In this document: piece after piece, positions 1 to 5,835 of the stretch | Position numbering within the stretch: position 1 is the stretch's first letter | Layout: each line of letters starts with the position of its first letter | NCBI GenBank assembly: GCA_947176115.1 | Contig: CAMWPK010000077.1 | Coordinates: 1 to 7,088, forward strand | Length of the DNA stretch: 7,088 nt | Reading direction: 5' to 3' | Origin: an uncultured Clostridia bacterium | GTDB lineage: Bacteria; Bacillota; Clostridia; Christensenellales; UBA3700 | Translations under genes and position numbers: made by a program | Notes under the pieces: model-generated | Databases searched by the model: none | The model's input: the letters and a program-made list of their open reading frames with translations, nothing else | Told to the model about the DNA's origin: nothing

Positions 1-22
1 TCTATTATCTAAAGAGGAACAA

Positions 23-373
23 ATGTCACAAGACAACGTATTACAAGAAAAGTCTTTGCTTTTTGCAGTGAGAATAGTAAAATTACACAAATTTCTTTGC
101 AAAGAAAAACATGAAACAATAATTTCCAAGCAGTTGATTCGTAGCGGAACAAGCATAGGCGCTAATATTAACGAAGCTACCTATGGTGTAAGTAAAGCCG
201 ACTTTATTTCTAAATTACATATTGCATTAAAAGAAACAGCAGAATCAGAATATTGGATAAGACTACTTGCCCTTACAGAATATATTTCGGAAAGTGAAAG
301 CAATTCTATTCTTGAGGACTGCTTAGAAATTAAACGTATCCTTGTCGCAACGCTAAAAAACTCAAAAGCATAA
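23..373 (+). CDS. Four-helix-bundle protein (23S rRNA intervening-sequence protein / TIGR02436-like)
   Basis: A 116-residue, mostly alpha-helical protein. The central stretch QLIRSGTSIGANINEA (about residues 38-53) is the hallmark of the small four-helix-bundle family first found encoded in 23S rRNA intervening sequences. The later AESEYWIRLL segment is also typical. The ATG is preceded by a GAGGA ribosome binding site at 14-18 with a short spacer, which supports the start, and the length is normal for the family. The molecular role of the family is not established; members are oligomeric bundles. The DGR accessory protein Avd has the same fold and is distantly related, so the location just upstream of a DGR is intriguing. 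However, a transporter unit with its own promoter and terminator separates the two, and the RT already carries an Avd-like domain. I therefore call this an ordinary family member, with a DGR role only a possibility. Confidence 0.85.
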   Translation: MSQDNVLQEKSLLFAVRIVKLHKFLCKEKHETIISKQLIRSGTSIGANINEATYGVSKADFISKLHIALKETAESEYWIRLLALTEYISESESNSILEDCLEIKRILVATLKNSKA

Positions 374-423
374 AGATTTTTATAATTAAATTTTGTAAAT
401 TTCACATTTATTAAAAATTAGTA

Positions 424-453
424 TTGACTTAACGGTTGAAATAATTATATAAT
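424..453 (+). promoter_or_regulatory. Sigma-A type promoter for the transporter gene
   Basis: A TTGACT -35 box (424-429) is separated by 18 bases from a perfect TATAAT -10 box (448-453). Transcription would start near 460, leaving a leader of about 25 bases before the transporter start. The preceding intergenic DNA (374-423) is AT-rich and holds no convincing terminator. Confidence 0.7.
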
Positions 454-485
454 AGAAATAACGACTTTGCTTTATGGGGGGAATT

Positions 486-2228
486 ATGAGCAAAAAGACT
501 TCTTCTGACAAAAAATTTGCCAAAAGGGCGGCGGCGCTAGGCGCGAATCTCAAAAGATTTTGGAAAGAACCGCCTAAAGGTAGATTTCTTAATTTGAAAG
601 AAATATTGCGATTTGGCGTATCCGGTCTTGGAATGAGTTTTATCGCAAACTTAGTATCTATTTACGTTACGGTAAGTCAAATACCGCTACTTTACGATTT
701 GGGTGATTACGGTCCTGTGCACGCGCAGGTTATGTATATAGTTGCAAGTGTTCTTGCCCTTATAATTACGCCGATTTACGGCAGGATGATACAGCGTACA
801 AAAACTAAAATTGGAAGATACAAGCCTTACATACTTTGCTTGGCTCCGATTGTAGCTATCTTAGGCGCGGCATCTGTATGGTCTCCGCAAAGTCTCAACC
901 AAACGCAAAGAATCATTTACGTGTACATGCTGTGTACGCCGACTATATTATTGTGGAATTTGTGGTATAATTCCTTCAATATGTTCCCCGGAGTAATAAC
1001 TCCAAATCAACAAGAGAGAGCCGACGTATGGGCTCCGATAGGACTAGTCATTGGTTTTGCGCCTACGGTAATGAATGCTCTAAAGGGTGTATTCATAAAA
1101 TGGGGCGGTGGCGACGTTGGCGCGGCAAGAATATACGCGGTATTTTGCGCAGTAGTAGGTATAGCTCTCGCGACAGCTCTTATCGGTGTAAAGGAAAGAG
1201 TATTCGTCACTCAGGAAGAGAAGAAGAAAGAAAAGATATCCACAATCGAAGGCTTAAAGATGATTGTCAAGAACAAACCTCTTATGATATTCACTTTGGC
1301 GCTTTGTTTGGGCTGTTTTAAGGGCACAATAGATTTAAGCTGGGAAGTAATCGCCAGAGTTAAATATGCGACAAATATGGCTGACGCGGCGGCGTTATTT
1401 GGCGGACTTTCACTAGTCGTAGGTTTTGCGACGACGCCGAATATGATATTGCTTCCTTGGATGACAAGAAAGTTTAACAACCGCACGATATTGATTTTTT
1501 GGCAAGCATGTAACGTCAGCGCCAACTTGATATGCGCTTTGATAGGTTTGCAGAACTTCCCGCAAGGCAGTTGGTCGCCATACGTAATCACAATCATAAG
1601 ATTTGTATCGTTGTTCAACGCTCTTGGAAGTCTACAACCTCTTCTTCTTTCGGAGATAAGTGACTTACAACAAGCTAAGAGTGGTTACAGACTGGAAGGA
1701 TTTGTTCAGACTTTTGCATATCAATTGACCTTGGTAGTAGGACAATTAGCGGCATTGGTACCTGCATTTATTCAAACCAAGATGGGCTTTAATCCAAGTA
1801 ATTATAAAGTTGTGGAAGGCACAGATAATATTCTTTCGCCGGAACTTATCAAGATAGCCGAGAATTACGGCAACGTAGCGTTATGGATGTCGGCAATATC
1901 CGGAATATTGATGCTGATATGTTTGCTTTTCTACAATTTGAATAAGAAGAAACACGCAGAGGTAGTAGCTCAACTCAAAGCTAATGCAGTCAACGCTGAA
2001 GAGATAGCTCAAGAGCAAGGTTCGCTCAATATGTTAGAGAACGTAGTAGACGGAACCAAGGAAGAGAAAATAGCCGAATCTGAGGAAAACGTAGACACTC
2101 TATTGGAAGAAACTTTGACAGAAGAGACTGCAATAGAAGAGACTACCGATATTGTTCCGCCTGAACTGGGGAAAGAAGATGAAGAATCTCAAGAGGAAGG
2201 AAAAGAAGATTTTTCAGATAAAGACTAG
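486..2228 (+). CDS. MFS transporter, glycoside-pentoside-hexuronide (GPH) cation symporter family
   Basis: A polytopic membrane protein of about 580 residues with roughly a dozen hydrophobic segments between residues 40 and 485. The loop after the early helices reads GRMIQRTKTKIGRYKPYI, matching the GPH/MelB-type signature normally written as D-x-T-R-x-x-x-G-R-x-R-P-Y. The family imports sugars or sugar derivatives with a cation; the substrate cannot be read from the sequence. I choose the ATG at 486 because the G-run at 476-481 makes a ribosome binding site for it. The in-frame ATG at 474 would add four residues (MGGI) and lies in that G-run. The C-terminal ~97 residues are odd: a hydrophilic, very Glu/Asp-rich tail beyond the last helix, longer than usual for GPH proteins. 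It is a single-gene unit with its own promoter and terminator, and nothing ties it to the DGR. Confidence 0.88.
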   Translation: MSKKTSSDKKFAKRAAALGANLKRFWKEPPKGRFLNLKEILRFGVSGLGMSFIANLVSIYVTVSQIPLLYDLGDYGPVHAQVMYIVASVLALIITPIYGRMIQRTKTKIGRYKPYILCLAPIVAILGAASVWSPQSLNQTQRIIYVYMLCTPTILLWNLWYNSFNMFPGVITPNQQERADVWAPIGLVIGFAPTVMNALKGVFIKWGGGDVGAARIYAVFCAVVGIALATALIGVKERVFVTQEEKKKEKISTIEGLKMIVKNKPLMIFTLALCLGCFKGTIDLSWEVIARVKYATNMADAAALFGGLSLVVGFATTPNMILLPWMTRKFNNRTILIFWQACNVSANLICALIGLQNFPQGSWSPYVITIIRFVSLFNALGSLQPLLLSEISDLQQAKSGYRLEGFVQTFAYQLTLVVGQLAALVPAFIQTKMGFNPSNYKVVEGTDNILSPELIKIAENYGNVALWMSAISGILMLICLLFYNLNKKKHAEVVAQLKANAVNAEEIAQEQGSLNMLENVVDGTKEEKIAESEENVDTLLEETLTEETAIEETTDIVPPELGKEDEESQEEGKEDFSDKD

Positions 2229-2255
2229 AATATCACAAGAATAATCTTATACAAC

Positions 2256-2285
2256 AAAAGCGAGATACCCAGTATCTCGCTTTTT
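2256..2285 (+). terminator. Intrinsic terminator after the transporter
   Basis: A perfect hairpin with arms GCGAGATAC (2260-2268) and GTATCTCGC (2272-2280), loop CCA, extended by an A-run before and followed by a T-run at 2281-2285. The flanking A and T runs mean it may also act for the opposite strand. It insulates the transporter from the DGR. Confidence 0.88.
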
Positions 2286-2343
2286 GTCGCGCTAAATATC
2301 AGATTTATTCTTTTTTTAACTTAGACGAGGCAATGACAACTAA

Positions 2344-2373
2344 TTGACAATTTCTCTTATTATTTGATAAAAT
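2344..2373 (+). promoter_or_regulatory. Sigma-A type promoter for the reverse transcriptase
   Basis: A perfect TTGACA -35 box (2344-2349), an 18-base spacer, and a TAAAAT -10 box (2368-2373) preceded by a TG dinucleotide at 2365-2366 (extended -10). Transcription would start near 2380, about 38 bases before the RT start codon. Confidence 0.68.
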
Positions 2374-2417
2374 AATAAGACTGAGATAGAAAACCAAAGG
2401 TATATAGGCGGACATGC

Positions 2418-4094
2418 TTGAAAAGCGATAAATTAATAACCAACACTTACGAAGAGTTGTTCAGTATAGAGAATATCTATGCGGGGCATTTGAAGAGCAG
2501 AGCCTCGCGTAGAAGCAAGAAGCCGATAATCAAATTTGAAATTTCCGCGCTAGGCAATATTTATGAATTACACAAGAAGTTACTCAATGGCACGTTTAGA
2601 TTTGGCGGGTACAATACCTTTATTGTCTATGAACCCAAGCGTCGCGAAATACAAAATATGCGCTATTGCGACAGAGTAATACAGCACGTGATATGCGACA
2701 ATATGCTGACGCCGTATTTTTCCGACAGAGTTATCTATGACAATTGCGTCTGCCAAAAGGGCAAGGGCAGTCACTTTGCATTGGATAGATTTGAGAATAT
2801 GATACGCAAGCATATCAACAAGCACGGAGCCAAAGGTTATTTTCTTAAATGCGACGTGCTTAAGTTCTTTGCAAGTATACCGCATGACAAATTGAAGTCG
2901 GCGATATGTTCCCGAATTGTAGACACGCGCATAAGGAAGATGATTGAGGGAATAATCGACGGCTATCATACGAGCGCGGACTTTTTGCAAAAGTATGACA
3001 TAAAGCCTCTTTGCGACGGCGAAAAGACTGGCAGAGGTATACCGATAGGCAATCAGACGAGCCAGATTTTTGGGATGTTTTATCTCGACCCCGTGGATAG
3101 ATTGATAAAAGAGCATTTTAGAATCAATGCGTATTCCAGATATATGGACGACTTTGTGCTTTTGCATGAGAATCTCGATTATTTGAGGTTCGTCAAGGAT
3201 AGCATAAGCGATTTGGTCGCGAGATTGGGATTGAAATTAAATTCCAAGACGCAGATTTTCCCTATAAAGAACGGAGTGACGTATCTTGGGTATAGATTTT
3301 GCGTAACCCAAGACGGCAAGATAATAAAGACTATAAAAAAGCAGACTAAGCGAAGATTTCGGTGGCGGGTAAAACTGATAAAGAAAGGGTACTTTGAAGG
3401 GCTGATAAATATCGAAAGGGTACGGCAGACTTGCTCGGCATTCCACGGACACTTAAAGCACGCAATGAGTATCAAGTTTGCAAAAGAGCTACAGCGGAAG
3501 CTGTCGCCGATAGAAGAAAAAGAAAAAATCATTGAGGAGCAACTCGATTTATCCACTTACACTAGGCAAAAGGAGTATATAAAAGAAATGACTTACAACG
3601 TAGACCAAGAAATAGCAATCGAACTCTTAGGCGCAGACAAAGTCCAAGACGATACGCAGATTAAGACGGCTGTTGAAGACGAAATGCAAAATCAAGAGAG
3701 GGCGTCAAGAAAGCCTTTTAGAATAACTGACTTTGACCAGCCAAAGGACAGAGAAATGGCGGTATTCACAGGCGCAAAGAAATTGAGCGAATACATATTC
3801 GTAATCACGGAGAAGTCGCCCAAGACCTTGCGATGGAGCATAATATCCAGACTGATGGATACGTCTACGGCGGTAATAGAAAGTCTTTATCACGCCAATT
3901 TTGAAAGGGAAGAGAAGCGTGCCCAGCATCAAAAGCAGGCTATGGTCAACTTGTGCCTACTGGACTTTTATGCCGAGACGGCAAAGACCAAGCAAGCCAT
4001 AACCAATAAGCAGGCTATGATAATCGCAAGGCTGATATACGACGTCAAGAGAATGCTCAACGGTTGGATACGCTCAAAGCAGAGCCTTAAGTAA
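2418..4094 (+). CDS. DGR reverse transcriptase with fused C-terminal Avd-like domain
   Basis: A 558-residue protein. Residues ~1-345 form a retron/group II/DGR-type reverse transcriptase: the motif A region FLKCDVLKFFASI (142-154, catalytic Asp146), GRGIPIGNQTSQ (205-216), where the IGNxTSQ form is typical of DGR enzymes, YMDD (242-245, the catalytic Asp pair) and TYLGYRF (288-294). Residues ~362-445 are a charged helical linker. Residues ~450-558 are a predicted helical bundle resembling Bordetella phage Avd, with SPKTLRWSII, a long middle helix pair and the ending RMLNGWIRS (compare Avd RILGSWIA). Stand-alone DGR RTs are usually well under 450 residues, so the extra length fits a fusion. 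The start is TTG: the upstream in-frame stop is TGA at 2382, no in-frame ATG or GTG lies between, and AGGCGG at 2406-2411 is a suitable ribosome binding site. Role: copies the downstream TR RNA into adenine-mutagenised cDNA for VR replacement. RT identity is near certain; the Avd assignment rests on remembered resemblance. Confidence 0.93.
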   Translation: MKSDKLITNTYEELFSIENIYAGHLKSRASRRSKKPIIKFEISALGNIYELHKKLLNGTFRFGGYNTFIVYEPKRREIQNMRYCDRVIQHVICDNMLTPYFSDRVIYDNCVCQKGKGSHFALDRFENMIRKHINKHGAKGYFLKCDVLKFFASIPHDKLKSAICSRIVDTRIRKMIEGIIDGYHTSADFLQKYDIKPLCDGEKTGRGIPIGNQTSQIFGMFYLDPVDRLIKEHFRINAYSRYMDDFVLLHENLDYLRFVKDSISDLVARLGLKLNSKTQIFPIKNGVTYLGYRFCVTQDGKIIKTIKKQTKRRFRWRVKLIKKGYFEGLINIERVRQTCSAFHGHLKHAMSIKFAKELQRKLSPIEEKEKIIEEQLDLSTYTRQKEYIKEMTYNVDQEIAIELLGADKVQDDTQIKTAVEDEMQNQERASRKPFRITDFDQPKDREMAVFTGAKKLSEYIFVITEKSPKTLRWSIISRLMDTSTAVIESLYHANFEREEKRAQHQKQAMVNLCLLDFYAETAKTKQAITNKQAMIIARLIYDVKRMLNGWIRSKQSLK

Positions 4095-4151
4095 TTAGTA
4101 TTAATATAAATAAATTAGCCAAAACGGCGAAATCTTTTGTTTTCGGCTGTG

Positions 4152-4215
4152 CGTATTCCTGGCTCCGGTCGGCTTTGTAGCTGGCGGCGGCCGGCGTCAC
4201 GCGGTACGGCCCGCG
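4152..4215 (+). repeat. TR1: adenine-stripped, degenerate template repeat
   Basis: Three blocks identical to the intact template: 4152-4174 (= 4533-4555), 4181-4195 (= 4586-4600) and 4196-4215 (= 4622-4627 joined to 4638-4651). All 58 bases of these blocks match. Every adenine-rich segment that codes for variable residues in TR2 is missing, with only TTGTAG in place of the first one. The repeat is 64 bases long instead of 119 and keeps 4 adenines instead of 33. In the target frame it reads WLRSA-L-stop, and the 55-base shortfall is not a multiple of three, so it could not produce a functional variant. Confidence 0.9.
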
Positions 4216-4442
4216 CTTCACCCGCTTGCCAAGAGGCAAGTATTCCGGTATTCGCTTTAACTAAGGTTGAGCGGACAGTGATATGAGATGAAGGGGATTT
4301 CGTCGCGTCTTAGCTTTAATTTATGTCATTTCGACCGCAGTGGAGAAATCTCTACCTATCTAAGCTAAGACAAATAAGAGCCTTGTCCTACGGTGACGGC
4401 AGAGAAAGAGAGCTTTTAGCGTAATGGAGGCGAGGCTCACTT
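4216..4442 (+). ncRNA. Sp1: structured spacer downstream of TR1
   Basis: It matches the spacer after TR2 in order: CTTCAC-CGCTTG followed by a small hairpin (CTTGCC / GGCAAG, loop AAGA), then GCGGACAG...GAGATGAAGGG (4271-4295), then a variable hairpin, then a closing stem GAGCCTTG (4378-4385) with CGAGGCTC (4431-4438). The variable hairpin here has 9-bp arms TCTTAGCTT / AAGCTAAGA enclosing a copy of the dispersed repeat (4325-4356), absent from the other spacer. It is probably co-transcribed with the RT, since no terminator is seen between them. Confidence 0.6.
4325..4356 (+). repeat. Dispersed repeat copy 1, inside Sp1
   Basis: GTCATTTCGACC...TGGAGAAATCTCTACC, a short member of the family also found at 4939, 5412, 5465, 5744 and 5851. 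It sits in the loop of a 9-bp hairpin within the spacer of the degenerate template unit, so it probably entered after that unit was duplicated. Confidence 0.75.
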
Positions 4443-4466
4443 TTACATCAACAAGTATAGAAAAAG

Positions 4467-4496
4467 TTGATATTTTAGAAAATAGTATGGTATAAT
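4467..4496 (+). promoter_or_regulatory. Dedicated promoter for the TR2 template RNA
   Basis: TTGATA (4467-4472, one mismatch to consensus), an 18-base spacer, then TGGTATAAT: a perfect -10 box (4491-4496) with an extended -10 TG at 4488-4489. It is among the strongest-looking promoters in the window. The predicted start near 4503 lies about 30 bases before TR2, with no open reading frame following, which points to transcription of a template RNA. Confidence 0.72.
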
Positions 4497-4502
4497 ACCG
4501 TC

Positions 4503-4843
4503 GGAGGGTAGAAGTTCTTGTCTTTGCATAGCCGTATTCCTGGCTCCGGTCGGCTAACTATAACAATTACAACAATTCGTACAGACTGGCGGCGGCCGGC
4601 ACTAGCATGAATAACAATAATGTCACGAATTCCAACGCGGTACGGCCCGCGCTTCACTCGCTTGTCTGATAGGCAAGTACGCAAGTAGTCCGGCATCCGT
4701 ATTGATCAAGGTCAAGCGGACAGAGATTGAGATGAAGGGAGCTTTTATCCTGTTTTGCCTTTTATAAGGCAGGACGAATCAGAGCCTTGTCCTACGGCGA
4801 CGGCGGAGAAACCGCTTTTGCGCGTAATGGTGGCAAGGCTCAC
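4503..4843 (+). ncRNA. DGR template RNA (TR2 plus structured spacer Sp2)
   Basis: The inferred transcript runs from the promoter start through TR2 (4533-4651) and Sp2 (4652 to about 4843). Sp2 holds a small hairpin (CTTGTC / GGCAAG, one G-U pair), the conserved GCGGACAG...GAGATGAAGGG block (4716-4739), a hairpin with inner stem GCCTT / AAGGC, and a closing stem GAGCCTTG (4782-4789) with CAAGGCTC (4834-4841), which can extend by CC/GG past a bulged T. Inside that is GCGG-AGAAA-CCGC (4803-4815). In BPP-1 a roughly 140-nt spacer 3' of TR binds RT-Avd and primes cDNA synthesis; Sp2 is in the equivalent place. Exact RNA ends are inferred. Confidence 0.65.
4533..4651 (+). repeat. TR2: intact DGR template repeat
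   Basis: 119 bases aligning without gaps to VR at 6887-7005 (constant offset of 2354). Fifteen bases differ and 14 of these are A in TR2: positions 4556, 4562, 4563, 4565, 4566, 4571, 4575, 4583, 4613, 4616, 4617, 4620, 4628 and 4634. The exception is G4584, which is T in VR. Read in the target frame it has eleven AAC/AAT codons interspersed with GC-rich constant codons. The 3' end, CGGCCCGCG (4643-4651), is a G/C-only run expected for the initiation-of-mutagenic-homing element. Identity breaks at the next base (C in TR2, T in VR). Confidence 0.96.
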
Positions 4844-4938
4844 TTGTTGTCCCTTTAAGTGGGGTAGTATTATATAGCCTCACGCCTAATGGGTGTGAAG
4901 TAAAAATTAGTGTAATGCGTGAGTAGGTGGAGTATTAC

Positions 4939-4981
4939 GTCATTTCGACTGAAGCGAAGCGGAATGGAGAAATCTCTACCG
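4939..4981 (+). repeat. Dispersed repeat copy 2
   Basis: Starts GTCATTTCGACTGAAGCGAAG and ends GGAGAAATCTCTACCG. Nearly identical to copy 3. It lies between the template RNA region and the antitoxin promoter. Confidence 0.8.
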
Positions 4982-4998
4982 ATTTTTTTACAAAATGC

Positions 4999-5027
4999 TT
5001 GCTAATCGCAATACAATTGTGTATAAT
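4999..5027 (+). promoter_or_regulatory. Promoter of the antitoxin gene, with a possible operator
   Basis: TTGCTA (4999-5004), a 17-base spacer and a perfect TATAAT (5022-5027). The palindrome ACAATTGT (5013-5020) lies between the boxes. RelB/DinJ proteins usually repress their own promoter by binding such palindromes, so it is a candidate operator, but the palindrome is short. Confidence 0.62.
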
Positions 5028-5056
5028 ATATATGTAAGAAATTATTGAGGTGAGTT

Positions 5057-5356
5057 ATGGCAAGAACGTCAAATGTCTACGTAAGATTAGAGCCGAGTGT
5101 CAAAGAGCAGTCGGAAGCAATACTAAATCAACTAGGAATGCCTATGTCAAATGCTATAGCATTATTTTTACAGCAAGTAATTTTACAGCGCGGTCTACCA
5201 TTTGAAGTCAAGCTACCGGAAGAAAAGCCAGTGGCGTTGGGCGCTATGACAGACGAGCAGTTCAATGCAATCATTGAACAAGGACTTGCTGATTATGAAA
5301 ACGGTAAGGTTTTTAGCGCAGAACAGGTTAGAGCAAAAATGAAATCAAACAACTAG
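5057..5356 (+). CDS. RelB/DinJ family antitoxin, no toxin partner seen
   Basis: A 99-residue protein of usual family length. The N-terminal VYVRLEPSVKEQSEAIL (8-24) and GMPMSNAIALFLQQV (27-41), followed by QRGLPFEVKLP, form the ribbon-helix-helix DNA-binding module typical of RelB/DinJ. The C-terminal part (about 60-99) would wrap and neutralise a RelE/YafQ-type RNase toxin. The ATG has GAGGTGA (5047-5053) close upstream and a good promoter above that. Normally a toxin gene follows within a few bases or overlaps. Here the next 580 bases contain no open frame with toxin features, and none lies upstream. It is therefore an orphan: a relic, a partner of a toxin elsewhere, or a stand-alone regulator. 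Its position between template and target gives no evidence of a DGR role. Confidence 0.88.
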   Translation: MARTSNVYVRLEPSVKEQSEAILNQLGMPMSNAIALFLQQVILQRGLPFEVKLPEEKPVALGAMTDEQFNAIIEQGLADYENGKVFSAEQVRAKMKSNN

Positions 5357-5411
5357 GAACAAGAATAGACGCGTTATTTTGACAATTATATGTCATTACG
5401 ACCAACAATAC

Positions 5412-5508
5412 GTCATTTCGACTGGAGCGAAGCGGAATGGAGAAATCTCAACAGTATAAAAATCGGTAGAGATTCTTCGACTTCGCTACGTTTCGCTCAA
5501 TATGACAT
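5412..5508. repeat. Inverted pair of dispersed repeats (copies 3 and 4)
   Basis: Copy 3 on the plus strand (5412-5452, GTCATTTCGACTGGAGCGAAG...) faces copy 4 in reverse (about 5465-5508, GGTAGAGATTCTTCGACTTC...ATGACATT). Outer GTCAT/ATGAC, the GAGCGAA/TTTCGCTC part and AATCTC/GAGATT can pair, giving a large imperfect hairpin about 55 bases after the antitoxin stop. A partial start of another copy (GTCATTACGACC) is at 5392-5403. Confidence 0.78.
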
Positions 5509-5563
5509 TGAAATATCTTTCAATTTCCAAGAGTAAAGAACGAAATAATAAAAAAGTGTCAAC

Positions 5564-5584
5564 AGCGTTGGCGCTATTTTTTTT
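5564..5584 (+). terminator. Weak terminator-like hairpin
   Basis: AGCG (5564-5567), loop TTGG, CGCT (5572-5575), then eight T residues (5577-5584). The stem is only 4 bp, so it is weak on its own; an A-run upstream can pair with the T-run. It would separate the antitoxin transcript from the target promoter just downstream. Confidence 0.35.
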
Positions 5585-5594
5585 GCAAAAAATG

Positions 5595-5623
5595 TTGCAA
5601 ATTGCATTTTGGTGTGCTATAGT
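5595..5623 (+). promoter_or_regulatory. Likely promoter of the DGR target gene
   Basis: TTGCAA (5595-5600), a 17-base spacer and TATAGT (5618-5623), with an extended -10 TG at 5615-5616. Predicted start near 5630, directly before two palindromes. No better promoter was seen closer to the target start codon. Confidence 0.55.
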
Positions 5624-5636
5624 TAAGTTGTATCGG

Positions 5637-5691
5637 TATAGAAAATTCTATATTTAAGACAAAAAATGAGATATATAGAATATTCTATATA
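5637..5691. promoter_or_regulatory. Pair of related palindromes, candidate operator
   Basis: Site 1 (5637-5652) has arms TATAGAA / TTCTATA around AA. Site 2 (5672-5691) is a perfect 20-base palindrome, TATATAGAATATTCTATATA. Both contain TATAGAA-N2-TTCTATA, with centres 37 bases apart, just downstream of the predicted transcription start. Two copies of one motif at a promoter suggest a dimeric repressor site. I do not recognise the regulator. Confidence 0.5.
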
Positions 5692-5743
5692 GAGAAAAAC
5701 TACTATTTATTGTAGTTGTGGCAAGAGCATCATGTCATTTTGA

Positions 5744-5783
5744 AGAGATTCTTCGACTACGTTGCACTCCGCTCAAGGTGACA
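5744..5783 (-). repeat. Dispersed repeat copy 5 (reverse orientation)
   Basis: AGAGATTCTTCGACTACG... through CGCTCAAGGTGACAG, the reverse complement form of the family. It lies in the predicted leader of the target gene and is preceded by a short GTCATTTTGA remnant at 5734. Confidence 0.72.
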
Positions 5784-5835
5784 GAATTACGTCATTGACG
5801 CTCGCACAAGACGCATCTGCTTGCTCGCTATGCCG

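Larger units (their letters stand above)
4095..5056. other. Non-coding DGR template region between RT and antitoxin
   Basis: About 960 bases with no credible protein gene. It holds a bulged hairpin (arms 4117-4125 and 4139-4148) just before TR1, two tandem TR-Sp units (about 4152-4442 and 4533-4843), a promoter between them, a small hairpin at 4880-4898 (TCACGCC paired with GGTGTGA, with no T-run, so not a clear terminator), and one dispersed repeat (4939-4981). The minus-strand open frame at 4475-4696 runs across the template and is a chance frame. Confidence 0.8.

Noticed and set aside
374..423. Terminator after the first gene
   Set aside because: Only AT-rich short inverted repeats (AAATTT-TGT-AAATTT); no G/C stem.
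2580..3167. Minus-strand open frame of 195 codons inside the RT
   Set aside because: It covers the conserved RT core; no family features, so an antisense shadow.
2418..4094. Group II intron maturase or retron RT
   Set aside because: The IGNxTSQ motif, no maturase or HNH domain, no intron RNA ends, and a demonstrated TR/VR pair fit a DGR instead.
4152..4651. CRISPR-like repeats
   Set aside because: Only two copies with different internal composition, no regular spacers and no cas genes; the TR/VR relationship explains them.
4475..4696. Minus-strand open frame across TR2
   Set aside because: It lies over the template RNA, has no recognisable protein features, and its openness follows from the GC-rich constant blocks.
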